Assembly: GCF_021502575.1 (NCBI RefSeq)
Contig: NZ_JAKFGN010000001.1
Coordinates: 1,674,001-1,738,000, forward strand
DNA: 64,000 nt
Direction: 5' to 3'
Source: Bradyrhizobium sp. G127
GTDB taxonomy: Bacteria > Pseudomonadota > Alphaproteobacteria > Rhizobiales > Xanthobacteraceae
Part shown: positions 7,551 through 17,323 of the stretch, one piece after another
Layout: each line of letters begins with the position of its first letter
Position numbering within the stretch: the stretch's first letter is position 1
Made by a program: the position numbers and the translations under genes
The notes under the pieces: generated by a model
Told to the model about the DNA's origin: nothing
What the model saw: the letters and a program-made list of their open reading frames with translations, nothing else
The model's database searches: none

Positions 7551-9164
7551 ATGAAGCGTCGCGATTTTTTGAAGACGGTCACAGGGGCCGCGGCCGGTGC
7601 GGCAATACCGGGACCGGCGATCTGGTCGTCCGCCAAGGCGGATGCCCGCTCCGAAACGCTGCTGATCGTTTCCGAAAGCGGCCCCAACAATCTCGACATT
7701 CACGGCGTGGGCACCAACGTGCCCGGCTACGAGGTCTCGTGGAATTGCTATGACCGGCTCATCACCCATGAAATGAAAACCGGCGCCAACGGCGTGCCGT
7801 ATTACGACCGCGACAAGTTCAAGCCCGAACTTGCAGAGGACATGAACGTCGGCGACATGTCGGTGACGTTCAAGCTGAAGAAGAAGGCTACGTTCCACGA
7901 CGGCGCGCCGGTGACGGCGAAGGACGTCAAGTGGTCGCTGGATCGTGCGGTCAGCGTCGGGGGATTCCCGACCTTCCAGATGGCGGCAGGTTCGCTCACC
8001 AAGCCTGAGCAGTTCGTCGTGGTCGATGACAACACCGTGCGCGTGGATTTCGCCAAGAAGGATCGGCTGACGATTCCCGATCTCGCGGTGATCGTGCCGT
8101 GCATTGTCAATTCCGAACTGGTGAAGAAAAGCGCCACCGAGAAAGATCCGTGGGGCCTCGAGTACACCAAGCAGAACACGGCTGGCTCTGGCGCGTATCA
8201 GGTCAAGAGCTGGACGGCCGGCACCGAAGTGGTGATGGAGCGCAACGACAACTGGGTCGGCGGTCCGCTGCCGAAAATCAAGCGCGTGATCTGGCGCATG
8301 GTGCCGCAATCCGGCAATCGCCGCGCGCTGCTGGAACGCGGGGATGCCGACATCTCCTACGATCTGCCGAACAAGGATTTCGTCGAATTGAAGGATTCCG
8401 GCAAGCTCAACATCGTCTCGACGCCGTATTCGAACGGTATTCAGTACATCGGCATGAATGTGACGCAGCCGCCGTTCGACAATCCGAAGGTGCGTCAGGC
8501 GGTAGCTTACGCGCTGCCGTATCAGAAGATCATGGATGCGGTATTGTTCGGCCTTGCCAAGCCGATGTTTGGCGGAACGGGTCCAACCGAAGTCGCGTGG
8601 CCGCAGCCTCACAAGTATAACACCGACCTTGCCAAGGCCAAGGCGCTGCTGGCTGAGGCCGGTTATCCCAACGGTTTCGAGACGACGATCTCATTCGACC
8701 TCGGCTTCGCCGGCGTCAATGAGCCGCTGTGCATTCTCGTGCAGGAAAGCCTTGGCCAGATCGGCATCAAGACCACGATCAACAAGATTCCTGGCGCCAA
8801 CTGGCGCACGGAGCTGAACAAGAAAGTCCTGCCGCTCTACACCAATGTGTTCTCGGGCTGGCTCGATTATCCGGAGTACTTCTTCATCTGGTGTTACAGC
8901 GGCAAGAATTCGATCTTCAATACGATGAGTTACAAATCGCCTCAGATGGATACTTTCATCAACAGCGCGGTGGATGCTGCTGCAATCGGTGATACTGCGA
9001 CTTACAACAAGGACGTGAAGGGCTTCGTCGATCTCGCGTTCGAAGACATTCCGCGTATTCCGCTCTATCAGCCCTACGTCAACGTCGCGATGCAGAAGAA
9101 TATCTCGGGCTATCAGTACTGGTTCCACCGCCGTCTCGATTATCGCGCTTTGGTGAAGGCGTAA
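7551..9164 (+). CDS. Peptide/opine/nickel-family ABC substrate-binding protein (SBP family 5)
   Basis: A 537-residue periplasmic binding protein. The N-terminus MKRRDFLKTVTGAAAG carries an RR-x-FLK motif, so export may be through Tat. Family 5 features include the ELAEDMNVGD/VTFKLKKKATFHDGAPVTAKDVKWSLDRA region and NPKVRQAVAYALPYQKIM in the hinge. The ATG at 7551 is chosen over an in-frame upstream ATG at 7494, because 7494 lies inside the sigma-54 promoter. It starts an operon with two permeases, a double ATPase and AtzG/E/H-like proteins, so the ligand may be a nitrogen-rich amide rather than a peptide. Confidence 0.88.
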   Translation: MKRRDFLKTVTGAAAGAAIPGPAIWSSAKADARSETLLIVSESGPNNLDIHGVGTNVPGYEVSWNCYDRLITHEMKTGANGVPYYDRDKFKPELAEDMNVGDMSVTFKLKKKATFHDGAPVTAKDVKWSLDRAVSVGGFPTFQMAAGSLTKPEQFVVVDDNTVRVDFAKKDRLTIPDLAVIVPCIVNSELVKKSATEKDPWGLEYTKQNTAGSGAYQVKSWTAGTEVVMERNDNWVGGPLPKIKRVIWRMVPQSGNRRALLERGDADISYDLPNKDFVELKDSGKLNIVSTPYSNGIQYIGMNVTQPPFDNPKVRQAVAYALPYQKIMDAVLFGLAKPMFGGTGPTEVAWPQPHKYNTDLAKAKALLAEAGYPNGFETTISFDLGFAGVNEPLCILVQESLGQIGIKTTINKIPGANWRTELNKKVLPLYTNVFSGWLDYPEYFFIWCYSGKNSIFNTMSYKSPQMDTFINSAVDAAAIGDTATYNKDVKGFVDLAFEDIPRIPLYQPYVNVAMQKNISGYQYWFHRRLDYRALVKA

Positions 9165-9182
9165 CAGGGCGAGGGCGGGCTC

Positions 9183-10196
9183 ATGCTCGGGATGATCGGA
9201 AAACGGCTGGCGTTCGCGATCCCGAGCCTGATCGGGGTCGTGATCGTCACGTTCCTTCTGACTCGGGCGCTACCAGGCGATCCGGCGGCGTATTTTGCCG
9301 GTCCCGCGGCGACCAAGGAAGCGATCGAGCAGATCCGCAAGCAGCTCGGACTCGACAAACCCCTGATCGAGCAGTTCGTGCGTTACACGGTGGATCTTTC
9401 GAAAGGCGATCTGGGGAATTCGTTGACCACCGGCCAGCCGGTGGCGACCGAAATCCGCAATCGTTTGCCGGCCTCTGCCGAACTGACGTTGATCGGACTG
9501 CTGATCGCAATTTCCATTGCGATTCCTCTTGGCATCCTCGCCGCAACCAGACCCGGGTCGTGGATCGATCATCTCTGCCGCGTGCTGACGACCGCTGGCG
9601 TGTCGCTGCCGGTTTTTTTTACCGGACTGGTGCTAGTCTATATTTTCTATTTCAAGCTCGGCTGGTCGCCCGCGCCGCTCGGACGGCTTGATGTTTTTGC
9701 TAGCACGCCGCCACGAATCACGGGATTCTATCTGATCGACAGTCTTCTCTCCGGTAAATTCGAGACGTTCCGGTCCGCACTCAGCCAGTTGATCCTTCCT
9801 GCTGCAACACTTGCAATTTTCTCATTGGCACCGATCGCGCGCATGACCCGCGCGTCCATGCTCGCGGTGCTGGCGTCGGACTTTGTGCGTACCGCGCGCG
9901 CCAGCGGGTTGTCGCCATCGAAGGTCATCGTGACATACGCGTTTCGCAACGCGATGCTGCCGGTGATTACGACCCTCAGCATGGTATTCTCGTTCCTACT
10001 GGGCGCTAACGTGCTGGTGGAGAAGGTCTTTGCATGGCCCGGTATCGGTTCTTATGCCGTCGAGGCGCTGATCTCGTCTGACTTCGCCCCGGTGCAGGGC
10101 TTCGTGCTGACCATGGCCGTGATGTACGTGCTGCTCAATCTGGTCATCGATATTCTTTACGGCGTCATCGATCCACGCGTGAGGTTGGAAGGATGA
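9183..10196 (+). CDS. ABC transporter permease, DppB type
   Basis: A 337-residue inner-membrane permease with six predicted hydrophobic segments. Family hallmarks are RALPGDPAAYF near the N-terminus, the long periplasmic loop with LDKPLIEQFVRYTVDLSKGDLG, and the EAA loop DFVRTARASGLSPSKVI. GAGGGCGGG precedes the ATG. It pairs with the DppC-type permease, whose gene overlaps it by four bases. Confidence 0.92.
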   Translation: MLGMIGKRLAFAIPSLIGVVIVTFLLTRALPGDPAAYFAGPAATKEAIEQIRKQLGLDKPLIEQFVRYTVDLSKGDLGNSLTTGQPVATEIRNRLPASAELTLIGLLIAISIAIPLGILAATRPGSWIDHLCRVLTTAGVSLPVFFTGLVLVYIFYFKLGWSPAPLGRLDVFASTPPRITGFYLIDSLLSGKFETFRSALSQLILPAATLAIFSLAPIARMTRASMLAVLASDFVRTARASGLSPSKVIVTYAFRNAMLPVITTLSMVFSFLLGANVLVEKVFAWPGIGSYAVEALISSDFAPVQGFVLTMAVMYVLLNLVIDILYGVIDPRVRLEG

Positions 10197-11092
10197 GTAC
10201 CGTCGCCCCTGTCGCCGAAGCTCCGTCGCCGCCCCAAGCCTCAGGCTTTGCCGCAACGCTCCAACATGCGCGCTACATTCTTGGCGAAAACCTCGTTACG
10301 GCGTTCGCATTCGGGCTTCTTATCCTTATTGTGTTCTTGGCGATCTTCGGTCCCTGGATCGTGCCTTACGACCCCCTCGCCAGCAACACGGCACAGGCGC
10401 TGAAGCCGCCATCGGCCGCGCACTGGTTCGGAACGGACCAGTTGGGCCGCGATATTCTCAGCCGTGTCGTCGTCGCAACCCGGCTGGACTTCTTTATCGC
10501 GGCAGCCTCGGTTGTGCTGGTGTTTCTCATGGGCGGTATCGCCGGCATCGCCGCTGGTTACTTCGGCGGCTGGACGGACCGCATTGTCGGGCGAATCTCC
10601 GACACCATTATGGCGTTTCCATTATTCGTGCTGGCGATGGGTATCGTCGCCGCGCTCGGCAACACCGTACAGAACATCATCATCGCCACCGCAATCGTGA
10701 ACTTCCCGCTGTATGTCCGGGTTGCGCGCGCGGAGGCCAATGTCCGCCGTGATGCGGGCTTTGTGCAGGCGGCGCGGCTGTCCGGCAACGGCGAGTATCG
10801 CATCCTGCTCGGGCATATTCTGCCGAACATCATGCCGATTATGATCGTACAGATGTCGCTGACTATGGGCTACGCCATTCTCAACGCCGCCGGACTGTCG
10901 TTCATCGGCCTCGGCGTGCGCCCGCCGACAGCGGAGTGGGGCATCATGGTCGCGGAAGGCGCGACCTTCATGGTGTCTGGCGAGTGGTGGATTGCATTCT
11001 TTCCCGGCCTTGCGTTGATGATCGCCGTGTTCTGCTTCAACCTGCTCGGTGATGGCCTGCGCGATATTGTCGACCCGCAGCGGAGGACATGA
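10193..11092 (+). CDS. ABC transporter permease, DppC type
   Basis: A 299-residue permease. It has the OppC-type N-terminal membrane segment followed by HWFGTDQLGRDILSRVV, and the EAA loop DAGFVQAARLSGNGEYRILLGHILPN. The start overlaps the previous stop as ATGA. It forms the transmembrane pore with the DppB-type protein. Confidence 0.92.
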   Translation: MSTVAPVAEAPSPPQASGFAATLQHARYILGENLVTAFAFGLLILIVFLAIFGPWIVPYDPLASNTAQALKPPSAAHWFGTDQLGRDILSRVVVATRLDFFIAAASVVLVFLMGGIAGIAAGYFGGWTDRIVGRISDTIMAFPLFVLAMGIVAALGNTVQNIIIATAIVNFPLYVRVARAEANVRRDAGFVQAARLSGNGEYRILLGHILPNIMPIMIVQMSLTMGYAILNAAGLSFIGLGVRPPTAEWGIMVAEGATFMVSGEWWIAFFPGLALMIAVFCFNLLGDGLRDIVDPQRRT

Positions 11093-11096
11093 CTCA

Positions 11097-12815
11097 ATGG
11101 CTGAAACTCCTCTGCTTGATGTGAAAGATATCACCGTTGAATTCGCCACCCGCCACGGCATCGTTCGTGCCGTCCAGCATGTCAATGTCAGTGTTGCCAA
11201 GGGCGAGACGCTCGCGATCGTCGGCGAATCTGGATCTGGAAAATCCGTCACATCCTATGCGGTAATGCGCATTCTCGACCGTGCCGGCAAGATTGCCGAT
11301 GGTTCTATCATGTTCTCCGGCATCGACATCAAGAACGCCTCCGAGGACGCGATGCGCGACCTGCGCGGTCGCGAAATTTCGATGATCTTTCAGAATCCGC
11401 GCGCGGCGCTCAACCCGATCCGCAAGGTTGGAGATCAGATTGAGGACGTGCTGCGCCAGCACGTACAGCAGTTTACTGTCAACGATCGCGGCGAGAAGGC
11501 GATCGAGGCGCTGGAGCAGGTCAAGATTGCCCGTCCGCGCGAGCGCTATCATGCCTATCCATTCGAACTGTCCGGCGGTATGTGCCAGCGTGTCGTTATC
11601 GCGCTGGCGCTGGCCTGCAATCCACAACTTCTAATCGCGGACGAGCCGACCACGGGGCTCGATGTGACCACGCAGAAGGCCGTGATGGACCTGATCGTCG
11701 AACTGACCAAAAGCCGCGGCATGTCCACCATTCTCATTACCCATGATCTCGGTCTCGCGGCCGCTTATTGCGACCGCGTGGTTGTGATGGAGAAGGGCAA
11801 CGTAGTCGAGACGGCATTGTCGAAAGATATTTTCGCCAAGCCTGAACATCCGTATACACGCAAGCTGATGAAGGCGACTCCTCGGCTCGGGATATCGTTG
11901 CGCGATCTATTGTCTGATGAGGACCGGGCGGCCTTGCCCCCGGCAATGCCCATGGTTCCGGCTGTGCAGGCAGAAGGCGCGCCGCTTCTCGTGGTGGAAA
12001 AGCTGATCAAGGAATATCCCCGCCAAGGCGTGACCCGGTCACTGGCGGCGCTGTTCGGTCGCAAACCGCCGATCGAGCCTGAGCAGTTCCGCGCTGTTGA
12101 TGGCATCAGCTTCTCGGTCGCGCGCGGCGAGAGTGTGGGTCTTGTCGGCGAATCCGGCTGCGGAAAGTCCACCACTTCGATGATGGTGATGCGGTTGCTG
12201 GGGCAAACCGACGGTCGCATTGTTTTCGACGGTGAGGACATCGGCGCTATTCCGCCGAATGCGTTCGCGCGGCTGCCGCTACGCAAGCGCATCCAGATGG
12301 TGTTTCAGGATCCGACCGACAGCCTCAATCCTCGCTTCACGGCGGCGAGGGCTATCGCCGATCCCATCATGCAACTCGGTGACATCAAGGGAAGCGCCGC
12401 GTTGCGGGCGCGGTGCGAGGAACTGGCGAAACAGGTCGGATTGCCGGTGTCATTGCTGGATCGCTTTCCGCACCAGATGTCCGGTGGCCAGAAAGCGCGC
12501 GTCGGGATCGCACGGGCCATCGCGCTGAAACCCGATCTCATCATTCTGGATGAGCCGACCGCTGCGCTCGATGTTTCGGTGCAGGCGGTGGTGCTGAATC
12601 TGTTGCAGGATCTCAAGCAGTCGATGGGAATGAGCTACTTGTTCGTGTCGCACGATTTGAATGTAGTGCGGCTTCTATGCGACCGTGTCATTGTGATGCG
12701 GGGCGGTCGAATCGTCGAGCAGGGCGAAACGGAAAAGGTGCTGGATGCGCCGCAGGATACCTATACTCGCGAGTTGCTGTCAGCAATTCCACATCCGCCG
12801 CTTCCCGCTCATTGA
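11097..12815 (+). CDS. Double-domain ABC ATPase (DppD-DppF fusion type)
   Basis: A 572-residue protein with two complete nucleotide-binding domains. The first has Walker A GESGSGKS, signature LSGGMCQRVVIALAL and Walker B LLIADEPTTGLD; the second has GESGCGKST, MSGGQKARVGIARAI and LIILDEPTAALDVS. Each is followed by an oligopeptide/dipeptide C-terminal segment (HPYTRKLMKATPRLG; DTYTRELLSAIPHP). The ATG at 11097, just after the DppC stop, is preferred to an in-frame ATG inside dppC. One polypeptide therefore supplies both ATPases. Confidence 0.92.
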   Translation: MAETPLLDVKDITVEFATRHGIVRAVQHVNVSVAKGETLAIVGESGSGKSVTSYAVMRILDRAGKIADGSIMFSGIDIKNASEDAMRDLRGREISMIFQNPRAALNPIRKVGDQIEDVLRQHVQQFTVNDRGEKAIEALEQVKIARPRERYHAYPFELSGGMCQRVVIALALACNPQLLIADEPTTGLDVTTQKAVMDLIVELTKSRGMSTILITHDLGLAAAYCDRVVVMEKGNVVETALSKDIFAKPEHPYTRKLMKATPRLGISLRDLLSDEDRAALPPAMPMVPAVQAEGAPLLVVEKLIKEYPRQGVTRSLAALFGRKPPIEPEQFRAVDGISFSVARGESVGLVGESGCGKSTTSMMVMRLLGQTDGRIVFDGEDIGAIPPNAFARLPLRKRIQMVFQDPTDSLNPRFTAARAIADPIMQLGDIKGSAALRARCEELAKQVGLPVSLLDRFPHQMSGGQKARVGIARAIALKPDLIILDEPTAALDVSVQAVVLNLLQDLKQSMGMSYLFVSHDLNVVRLLCDRVIVMRGGRIVEQGETEKVLDAPQDTYTRELLSAIPHPPLPAH

Positions 12816-12851
12816 GGCTGAATAGAGTACGCTCCGGAGTAAGAGAAAAGC

Positions 12852-13034
12852 ATGCCGACCGAACCGTTGGACGACTATATTGATACCGTAGCCAATGTTC
12901 TTGCGCTGCCGATCGATGCGGCCTGGAAGCCTGCCGTTCGTGCAAACCTCAATGTCACGCTGAAGATGGCGCAGTTGGTGCAGGAGTTCCCGCTGCCCGA
13001 CGAGATCGAGCCGGCCAGTATGTATGAGGCCTGA
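12852..13034 (+). CDS. AtzG/HpxX-like small protein (DUF4089)
   Basis: A 60-residue cytoplasmic protein: a helical segment with DDYIDTVANVLALPIDAAWKPAVRANLNVTL in short form, then QEFPLPDEIEPASMYEA. The ending 'PLPDEIEPAPVF' and the position directly before an AtzE-type amidase are typical of AtzG (small subunit of 1-carboxybiuret hydrolase) and HpxX (oxalurate pathway). In AtzEG the small subunit stabilises the amidase; here that role is inferred from family and context. The preceding bases AAGAGAAAAGC give a fair ribosome binding site. Confidence 0.82.
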   Translation: MPTEPLDDYIDTVANVLALPIDAAWKPAVRANLNVTLKMAQLVQEFPLPDEIEPASMYEA

Positions 13035-13044
13035 AAGTATCAGC

Positions 13045-14439
13045 ATGAGTGACGCGGAATGGTCCTCGGCGTCGGCGATTGCCGATGCCGTGTCTGGGAG
13101 GAAGGTGTCGGCCCTCGATGCCACCAACAATGCCTTGGCGCGTATCGCCGCGCACGACGGGAAACTGAACTCGTTTACCGATGTGATTGCGGAACGCGCA
13201 CGGGCGACTGCGGCCAAAATCGATGCAACAATTGCCAGTGGTGGAAAAATCGGTCCACTGGCCGGCGTGCCGTTCGCCGTGAAGAATTTGTTCGACATCG
13301 CAGGGCTGCCGACACGCGCGGGTTCGAAAATCAATCGCGACCGGCTGCCGTCACAGCGCGATGCGGAGTTGATCGAACGGCTGGAGGCCGCAGGCGCGGT
13401 GCTGGTCGGCGCGCTCAACATGGGTGAATATGCCTACGACTTCACCGGCGAGAATGTTCATGACGGGGCGTCGCGCAATCCACACGATCTGACCCGGATG
13501 ACCGGCGGCTCGTCGGGCGGTTCGGGCGGAGCGGTTGGCGGCGGTCTGGTGCCGCTCGCGCTGGGATCCGACACCAACGGCTCCATTCGCGTGCCGTCGT
13601 CGTTCTGCGGCATCTTCGGTTTGAAACCCACCTACGGGCGGCTGTCCCGCGCGCGGTCGTTTCCGTTCGTTGCGAGTTTCGATCATCTCGGTCCGTTCGC
13701 GCGAACGACGCGCGATCTGGCGTTGGCTTACGACGCGATGCAGGGACCCGATGCAGAGGACGCGGCATGCGTCGATCGTCCAGTCGAACCTGCGATGTCA
13801 TCGCTGGTGAAGGGAATTGGCGATCTGCGGATTGCTGTCGCCGGCGGATATTTCAAGAAGAACCTTTTCCCCGAGGCGCGGGAGGCGATGACGCGCGTCG
13901 CCAAGGCCCTGTCCGTCACTCGCGAAGTAGAGATTCCGGAGGCGGCGAGGGCCCGTGCAGCCGCCTATGTGATCTCGACTTGCGAAGGAGCGTCGCTGCA
14001 TCTTGACCGGTTGCGGACCCGGCCGAACGATTTCGATCCGGCGGTGCGCGACCGCCTGCTGGCTGGAGCCATGATTCCTGCGCCGTTCGTCGATCGCGCT
14101 CAAAAATTCCGCCGCTGGTACCATGACCGGGTGCTGGAGTTGTTCAAGACCGTCGATGTGATTCTTGCGCCTGCGACGCCATGCATCGCGCCGAAACTTG
14201 GCCAAGCGACATTCTTGCTGGATGGAGTCGAATTGCCCGTCCGGCCCAACATCGGCATTCATACCCAGCCGATTTCGTTTATCGGGCTTCCCGTCGTGGC
14301 GGTGCCGATTCCGCTTGATCCGATGCCGATTGGTGTTCAGGTGATTGCCGCGCCTTGGCGCGAGGATGTAGCCTTACGCGTTGCTTACGCGCTGGAGCAG
14401 GCCGGCGTCGCTCAGGCGCCGCGGCCGGCGGGGTTTTGA
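13045..14439 (+). CDS. AtzE/HpxY-type amidase (amidase-signature family)
   Basis: A 464-residue amidase-signature enzyme. The Ser-cisSer-Lys triad is visible as Lys in GVPFAVKNLFD, the cis-Ser in TGGSSGGSGGAVGGG and the nucleophile in LGSDTNGSIRVPSSFCG. The general fold also fits GatA, but the small DUF4089 partner upstream and the HpxZ-like gene downstream place it with AtzE (1-carboxybiuret hydrolase) and HpxY. The ATG at 13045 lies 10 bases after the atzG-like stop; an in-frame ATG at 13024 overlapping that gene is possible. The substrate is unproven; hydrolysis of a carboxylated urea or oxalurate-like amide to release ammonia is the inference. Confidence 0.85.
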   Translation: MSDAEWSSASAIADAVSGRKVSALDATNNALARIAAHDGKLNSFTDVIAERARATAAKIDATIASGGKIGPLAGVPFAVKNLFDIAGLPTRAGSKINRDRLPSQRDAELIERLEAAGAVLVGALNMGEYAYDFTGENVHDGASRNPHDLTRMTGGSSGGSGGAVGGGLVPLALGSDTNGSIRVPSSFCGIFGLKPTYGRLSRARSFPFVASFDHLGPFARTTRDLALAYDAMQGPDAEDAACVDRPVEPAMSSLVKGIGDLRIAVAGGYFKKNLFPEAREAMTRVAKALSVTREVEIPEAARARAAAYVISTCEGASLHLDRLRTRPNDFDPAVRDRLLAGAMIPAPFVDRAQKFRRWYHDRVLELFKTVDVILAPATPCIAPKLGQATFLLDGVELPVRPNIGIHTQPISFIGLPVVAVPIPLDPMPIGVQVIAAPWREDVALRVAYALEQAGVAQAPRPAGF

Positions 14440-14834
14440 TGATGATAACCGAGATCGATTTGCCCGATGTGGTCGCTGAAGTCAGCGAGGCCTTTGCGGG
14501 CTACGAAAAAGCGCTGACGACGAACGACGTCGCCGCTCTCGATGCGCTGTTTCGCAGGGATTCCCGGACTCTGCGTTATGGAATCGGTGAGAATCTTTAT
14601 GGCTACGAGGCCATCGCCGCGTTTCGTGCCGCGCGGAATCCAGCGGGCCTGATGCGCGATCTCGCACAGACAGTTGTCACGACCTACGGTCGCGATACCG
14701 CCGTTGCCTCGACGCTGTTCTATCGGTCATCGGCGCCCGGCAGGGTCGGGCGGCAGATGCAGACTTGGATGCGATTTCCGGAAGGTTGGCGAATCGTCGC
14801 GGCCCATGTCAGTCTCATCGACGATAAGCCATGA
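14439..14834 (+). CDS. AtzH/HpxZ-like protein (DUF3225, SnoaL-like fold)
   Basis: A 131-residue protein of the cone-shaped SnoaL/NTF2 type: AGYEKALTTNDVAALDALFRRDSRTLRYG in the first half, with GYEAIAAFRAARNP, and QMQTWMRFPEGWRIVAAHVSL at the end. It matches the HpxZ (oxalurate catabolism) and AtzH (1,3-dicarboxyurea hydrolase) group, which usually travels with AtzE/AtzG. The start overlaps the amidase stop (TGATG). AtzH is catalytic in Pseudomonas ADP; whether this one is an enzyme is not shown by the sequence. Confidence 0.78.
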   Translation: MMITEIDLPDVVAEVSEAFAGYEKALTTNDVAALDALFRRDSRTLRYGIGENLYGYEAIAAFRAARNPAGLMRDLAQTVVTTYGRDTAVASTLFYRSSAPGRVGRQMQTWMRFPEGWRIVAAHVSLIDDKP

Positions 14835-15568
14835 TTTTCGAGCCGGAAATGTCACAAGGATTGACTGCTGAGGCGCCCAACGCCAACGAGCAGGGGACAG
14901 TTTTCGTGCGCGCAGGCGTCGCGCCGGGAAAGCGTACGCTCGCGGAAGAACTGCGGTTACAGCTTGCCGACGACATCGTGCGCGGGGCGCTTGAGCCGGG
15001 CTCATCGCTCGATGAATCGGACATTGCGCGGCGCTTCAATGTATCGCGCACGCCGGTGCGTGAGGCGCTGCGGCAGCTCGCCGCGAGCGGTCTTGTGGAT
15101 TCACGTCCGCATCGGGGTGCGGTGGTGGCGAGGCCGACCATCGAGCAACTCAATGCCATGTTCGAAGCAATGGCCGAACTTGAGGCGTTGTGCGCCGGGC
15201 TAGCCGCCGAGCGTATGCCGGTGATTCAGCGCCGCGAGCTGGAGGGCCTGCATGAACGATTGCGGCTGCTGAGTTATGAAGGCAATCCGCAACTCTTCCA
15301 TGAGGCGAATGAAGCCTTCCACAACGCCATCTATGCCGGATCGCAAAACGGTTATGTCGCCGATATGACGCTCGCGACGCGGGTCCGGGTTCAGCCGTTT
15401 CGTCGTGCGCAATTCAGGAATCTCGGACGTCTCGCCAAATCCTATGTCGAGCACGACAGGGTCGTTATCGCCATCATGCGTGGCGACAAGGTCGGGGCAG
15501 CCAATGCGATGCGCGATCATATCGAGACGGTTCGGGAGGAGTACGAAGTCTACGCGGTATCGCTGTAG
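14831..15568 (+). CDS. GntR-family regulator, FCD (FadR) subfamily
   Basis: A 245-residue DNA-binding regulator. An N-terminal winged helix (about residues 35-105) contains DDIVRGALEPGSSLDESDIARRFNVSRTPVREALRQL, followed by the all-helical FCD ligand domain with the metal-binding His residues in NEAFHNAIY and AMRDHIETV. The start overlaps the HpxZ-like gene (ATGA), so it is the last gene of the sigma-54 operon and probably senses the substrate or product of the amidase pathway. Confidence 0.88.
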   Translation: MIFEPEMSQGLTAEAPNANEQGTVFVRAGVAPGKRTLAEELRLQLADDIVRGALEPGSSLDESDIARRFNVSRTPVREALRQLAASGLVDSRPHRGAVVARPTIEQLNAMFEAMAELEALCAGLAAERMPVIQRRELEGLHERLRLLSYEGNPQLFHEANEAFHNAIYAGSQNGYVADMTLATRVRVQPFRRAQFRNLGRLAKSYVEHDRVVIAIMRGDKVGAANAMRDHIETVREEYEVYAVSL

Positions 15569-15577
15569 ACGCCGCTC

Positions 15578-15817
15578 TCACTTTTTAGCCGCACCGCCCG
15601 CCATTCCCCCGAACATCTTGAACATGTCACCGATCTTTTCAGGATTGAACGACATCCAGTTGCGTAGGATTGCGTCCGGTGACATGCCGGCAATGCCGGC
15701 GAGCAGATTGTCCTCCATCTGCTTCATCACCTTTTCTTGCATCGGCTGAATGTTCGGAAATCCAAGGAATTCGCGGGCTTCTTCGGGTGTGCAGTCGATA
15801 TTGACGGTGATCTTCAC
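15578..15817 (-). CDS. Small conserved protein of the DUF6489 type
   Basis: A 79-residue protein that begins at a GTG with AAGGGGAC upstream: MKITVNIDCTPEEAREFLGF, then the amphipathic segment QEKVMKQMEDNLL and a Met/Gly/Ala-rich tail (KMFGGMAGGAAKK). Longer upstream frames up to 15997 look untranslated. Such proteins are common in alphaproteobacteria, often near phasin/polyhydroxybutyrate genes; function is unknown. It lies 139 bases downstream of pncB and converges with the GntR gene. Confidence 0.75.
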   Translation of the reverse strand: MKITVNIDCTPEEAREFLGFPNIQPMQEKVMKQMEDNLLAGIAGMSPDAILRNWMSFNPEKIGDMFKMFGGMAGGAAKK

Positions 15818-15956
15818 TACTTGTCCCCTTCTAATCGCGCAAAAGCGCGCGTCACATGCAGTATTCAAACGCAAGCTACACGCGATGGCTGCAAATGAAA
15901 ATCGCGCCGTCACGAGCGGTGAGACATGGTAAATGCACGTTTTTCGTCGACAATAG

Positions 15957-17261
15957 CTAGACGTGAACAGCGCTGCGGACGCGGCCCGCATTTCCAAACA
16001 CGCGCAGATAGCGCGCGATCTCGGCCGGATTGCCTGTCGCCTTTTCGGGGTTGTCCGAGAGTTTCACAGCCGGCCGTCCGTTGACCGCCGTGACCTTGCA
16101 GACCAACGAGATCGGATCGAGATCGGCGGTGCCATCCGGTGCGCATCCTACGAAGTCGTTAGTGAGATTGGTGCCCCAGCCGAAGCTTGTCCTGACGCGT
16201 CCGGCAAAGTGGCGATGGGTTTCCTCGATCGATCCCACATCCATGCCGTCAGAGAAGATCAAAAGCTTTTCCTTCGGATTGCGGCCCTTATCTTTCCACC
16301 ACTGGATAATCTCTTCGCCTGCGGCGATAGGCGGCGCGCTGTCCGGACGAAAGCCGGTCCAGTCCGCCACCCATTCGGGTGCATCACGCAGAAACGCCTT
16401 GGTGCCGAATGCATCGGGCAGGGCGATCAGAAGATTTCCATCATAGGTGTGACGCCATTGGTCGAGGATGAGATAGGGCGCGCGCTGCAATTCCTGATCG
16501 TTGTTCGCCAGGGCGGCAGCCACCATCGGCAGTTCGTGGGCGTTGGTACCGATGGCTTCCAGGTCGTTGTCCATCGCCAGCAGCACGTTGGACGTGCCCG
16601 TGAATGCCGGACCGAGGCCTTCCTTGACGGCTTCGACGCACCAGCGTTGCCAGAGAAAGCCATGCCGGCGCCGTGTTCCGAAATCCGACAGCCGCAGTCC
16701 TTCGAGTTTGCGCAGCCGCTCAACCTTTGCCCACAATTTAGCCTTCGCGCGCGCGTAGAGAACGTCGAGGACGAACCGTCCCTGTCCCTTCATAGCCTGC
16801 CGCGAGCGCAATTCGTTGATGATGGCGAGCGCCGGAATCTCCCACATCGTGGTGTGGGTCCAAGGCCCGTGGAAATGCAGTTCGTACTGTCCATCGACTG
16901 TGCGCAATTCGTATTCCGGAAGCTGGAATGTCGCGAGCCAGCTGATGAAATCCGGCGAGAACATCTGGGTCTTGCCGTAGAACGTGTTACCCGCGAGCCA
17001 GATCAGTTCCTTTTTGGCGAACCGCACTGTACGGGCATGGTCGAGCTGGGCGCGGAGTTCACCCTCGTCGATGACCTCGCCGAGGCGGACATGATGGGTG
17101 CGGTTGATGACCGAGAAGGTCACATGCTCGTTCGGGTAAAACTCCCGGATCATCTGAAGCATCAGGAGCTTGTAGAAGTCGGTGTCCAGCAGGCTGCGCA
17201 CGATCGGATCGAGCCGCCAGCCGTGGTTGTAGGTTCGGGAAGCAATGTCTGTTATGGCCAT
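15957..17261 (-). CDS. pncB: Nicotinate phosphoribosyltransferase
   Basis: A 434-residue NAD-salvage enzyme joining nicotinate to PRPP with ATP hydrolysis. Recognisable segments are [16 protein letters not shown] near the N-terminus, [13 protein letters not shown], the region [14 protein letters not shown] with the His phosphorylated in this family, and the phosphate-binding [10 protein letters not shown]. It sits just downstream of the nicotinate hydroxylase genes on the same strand (62-base gap). Nicotinate may therefore be directed either to NAD synthesis or to degradation at this locus. Confidence 0.95.
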   Translation of the reverse strand: MAITDIASRTYNHGWRLDPIVRSLLDTDFYKLLMLQMIREFYPNEHVTFSVINRTHHVRLGEVIDEGELRAQLDHARTVRFAKKELIWLAGNTFYGKTQMFSPDFISWLATFQLPEYELRTVDGQYELHFHGPWTHTTMWEIPALAIINELRSRQAMKGQGRFVLDVLYARAKAKLWAKVERLRKLEGLRLSDFGTRRRHGFLWQRWCVEAVKEGLGPAFTGTSNVLLAMDNDLEAIGTNAHELPMVAAALANNDQELQRAPYLILDQWRHTYDGNLLIALPDAFGTKAFLRDAPEWVADWTGFRPDSAPPIAAGEEIIQWWKDKGRNPKEKLLIFSDGMDVGSIEETHRHFAGRVRTSFGWGTNLTNDFVGCAPDGTADLDPISLVCKVTAVNGRPAVKLSDNPEKATGNPAEIARYLRVFGNAGRVRSAVHV

Positions 17262-17323
17262 GCCCGGATCATATCTGCCTCTTTCACAGGCAGCCAGCCA
17301 CCGGAGACGATTTTATGCGCGGT

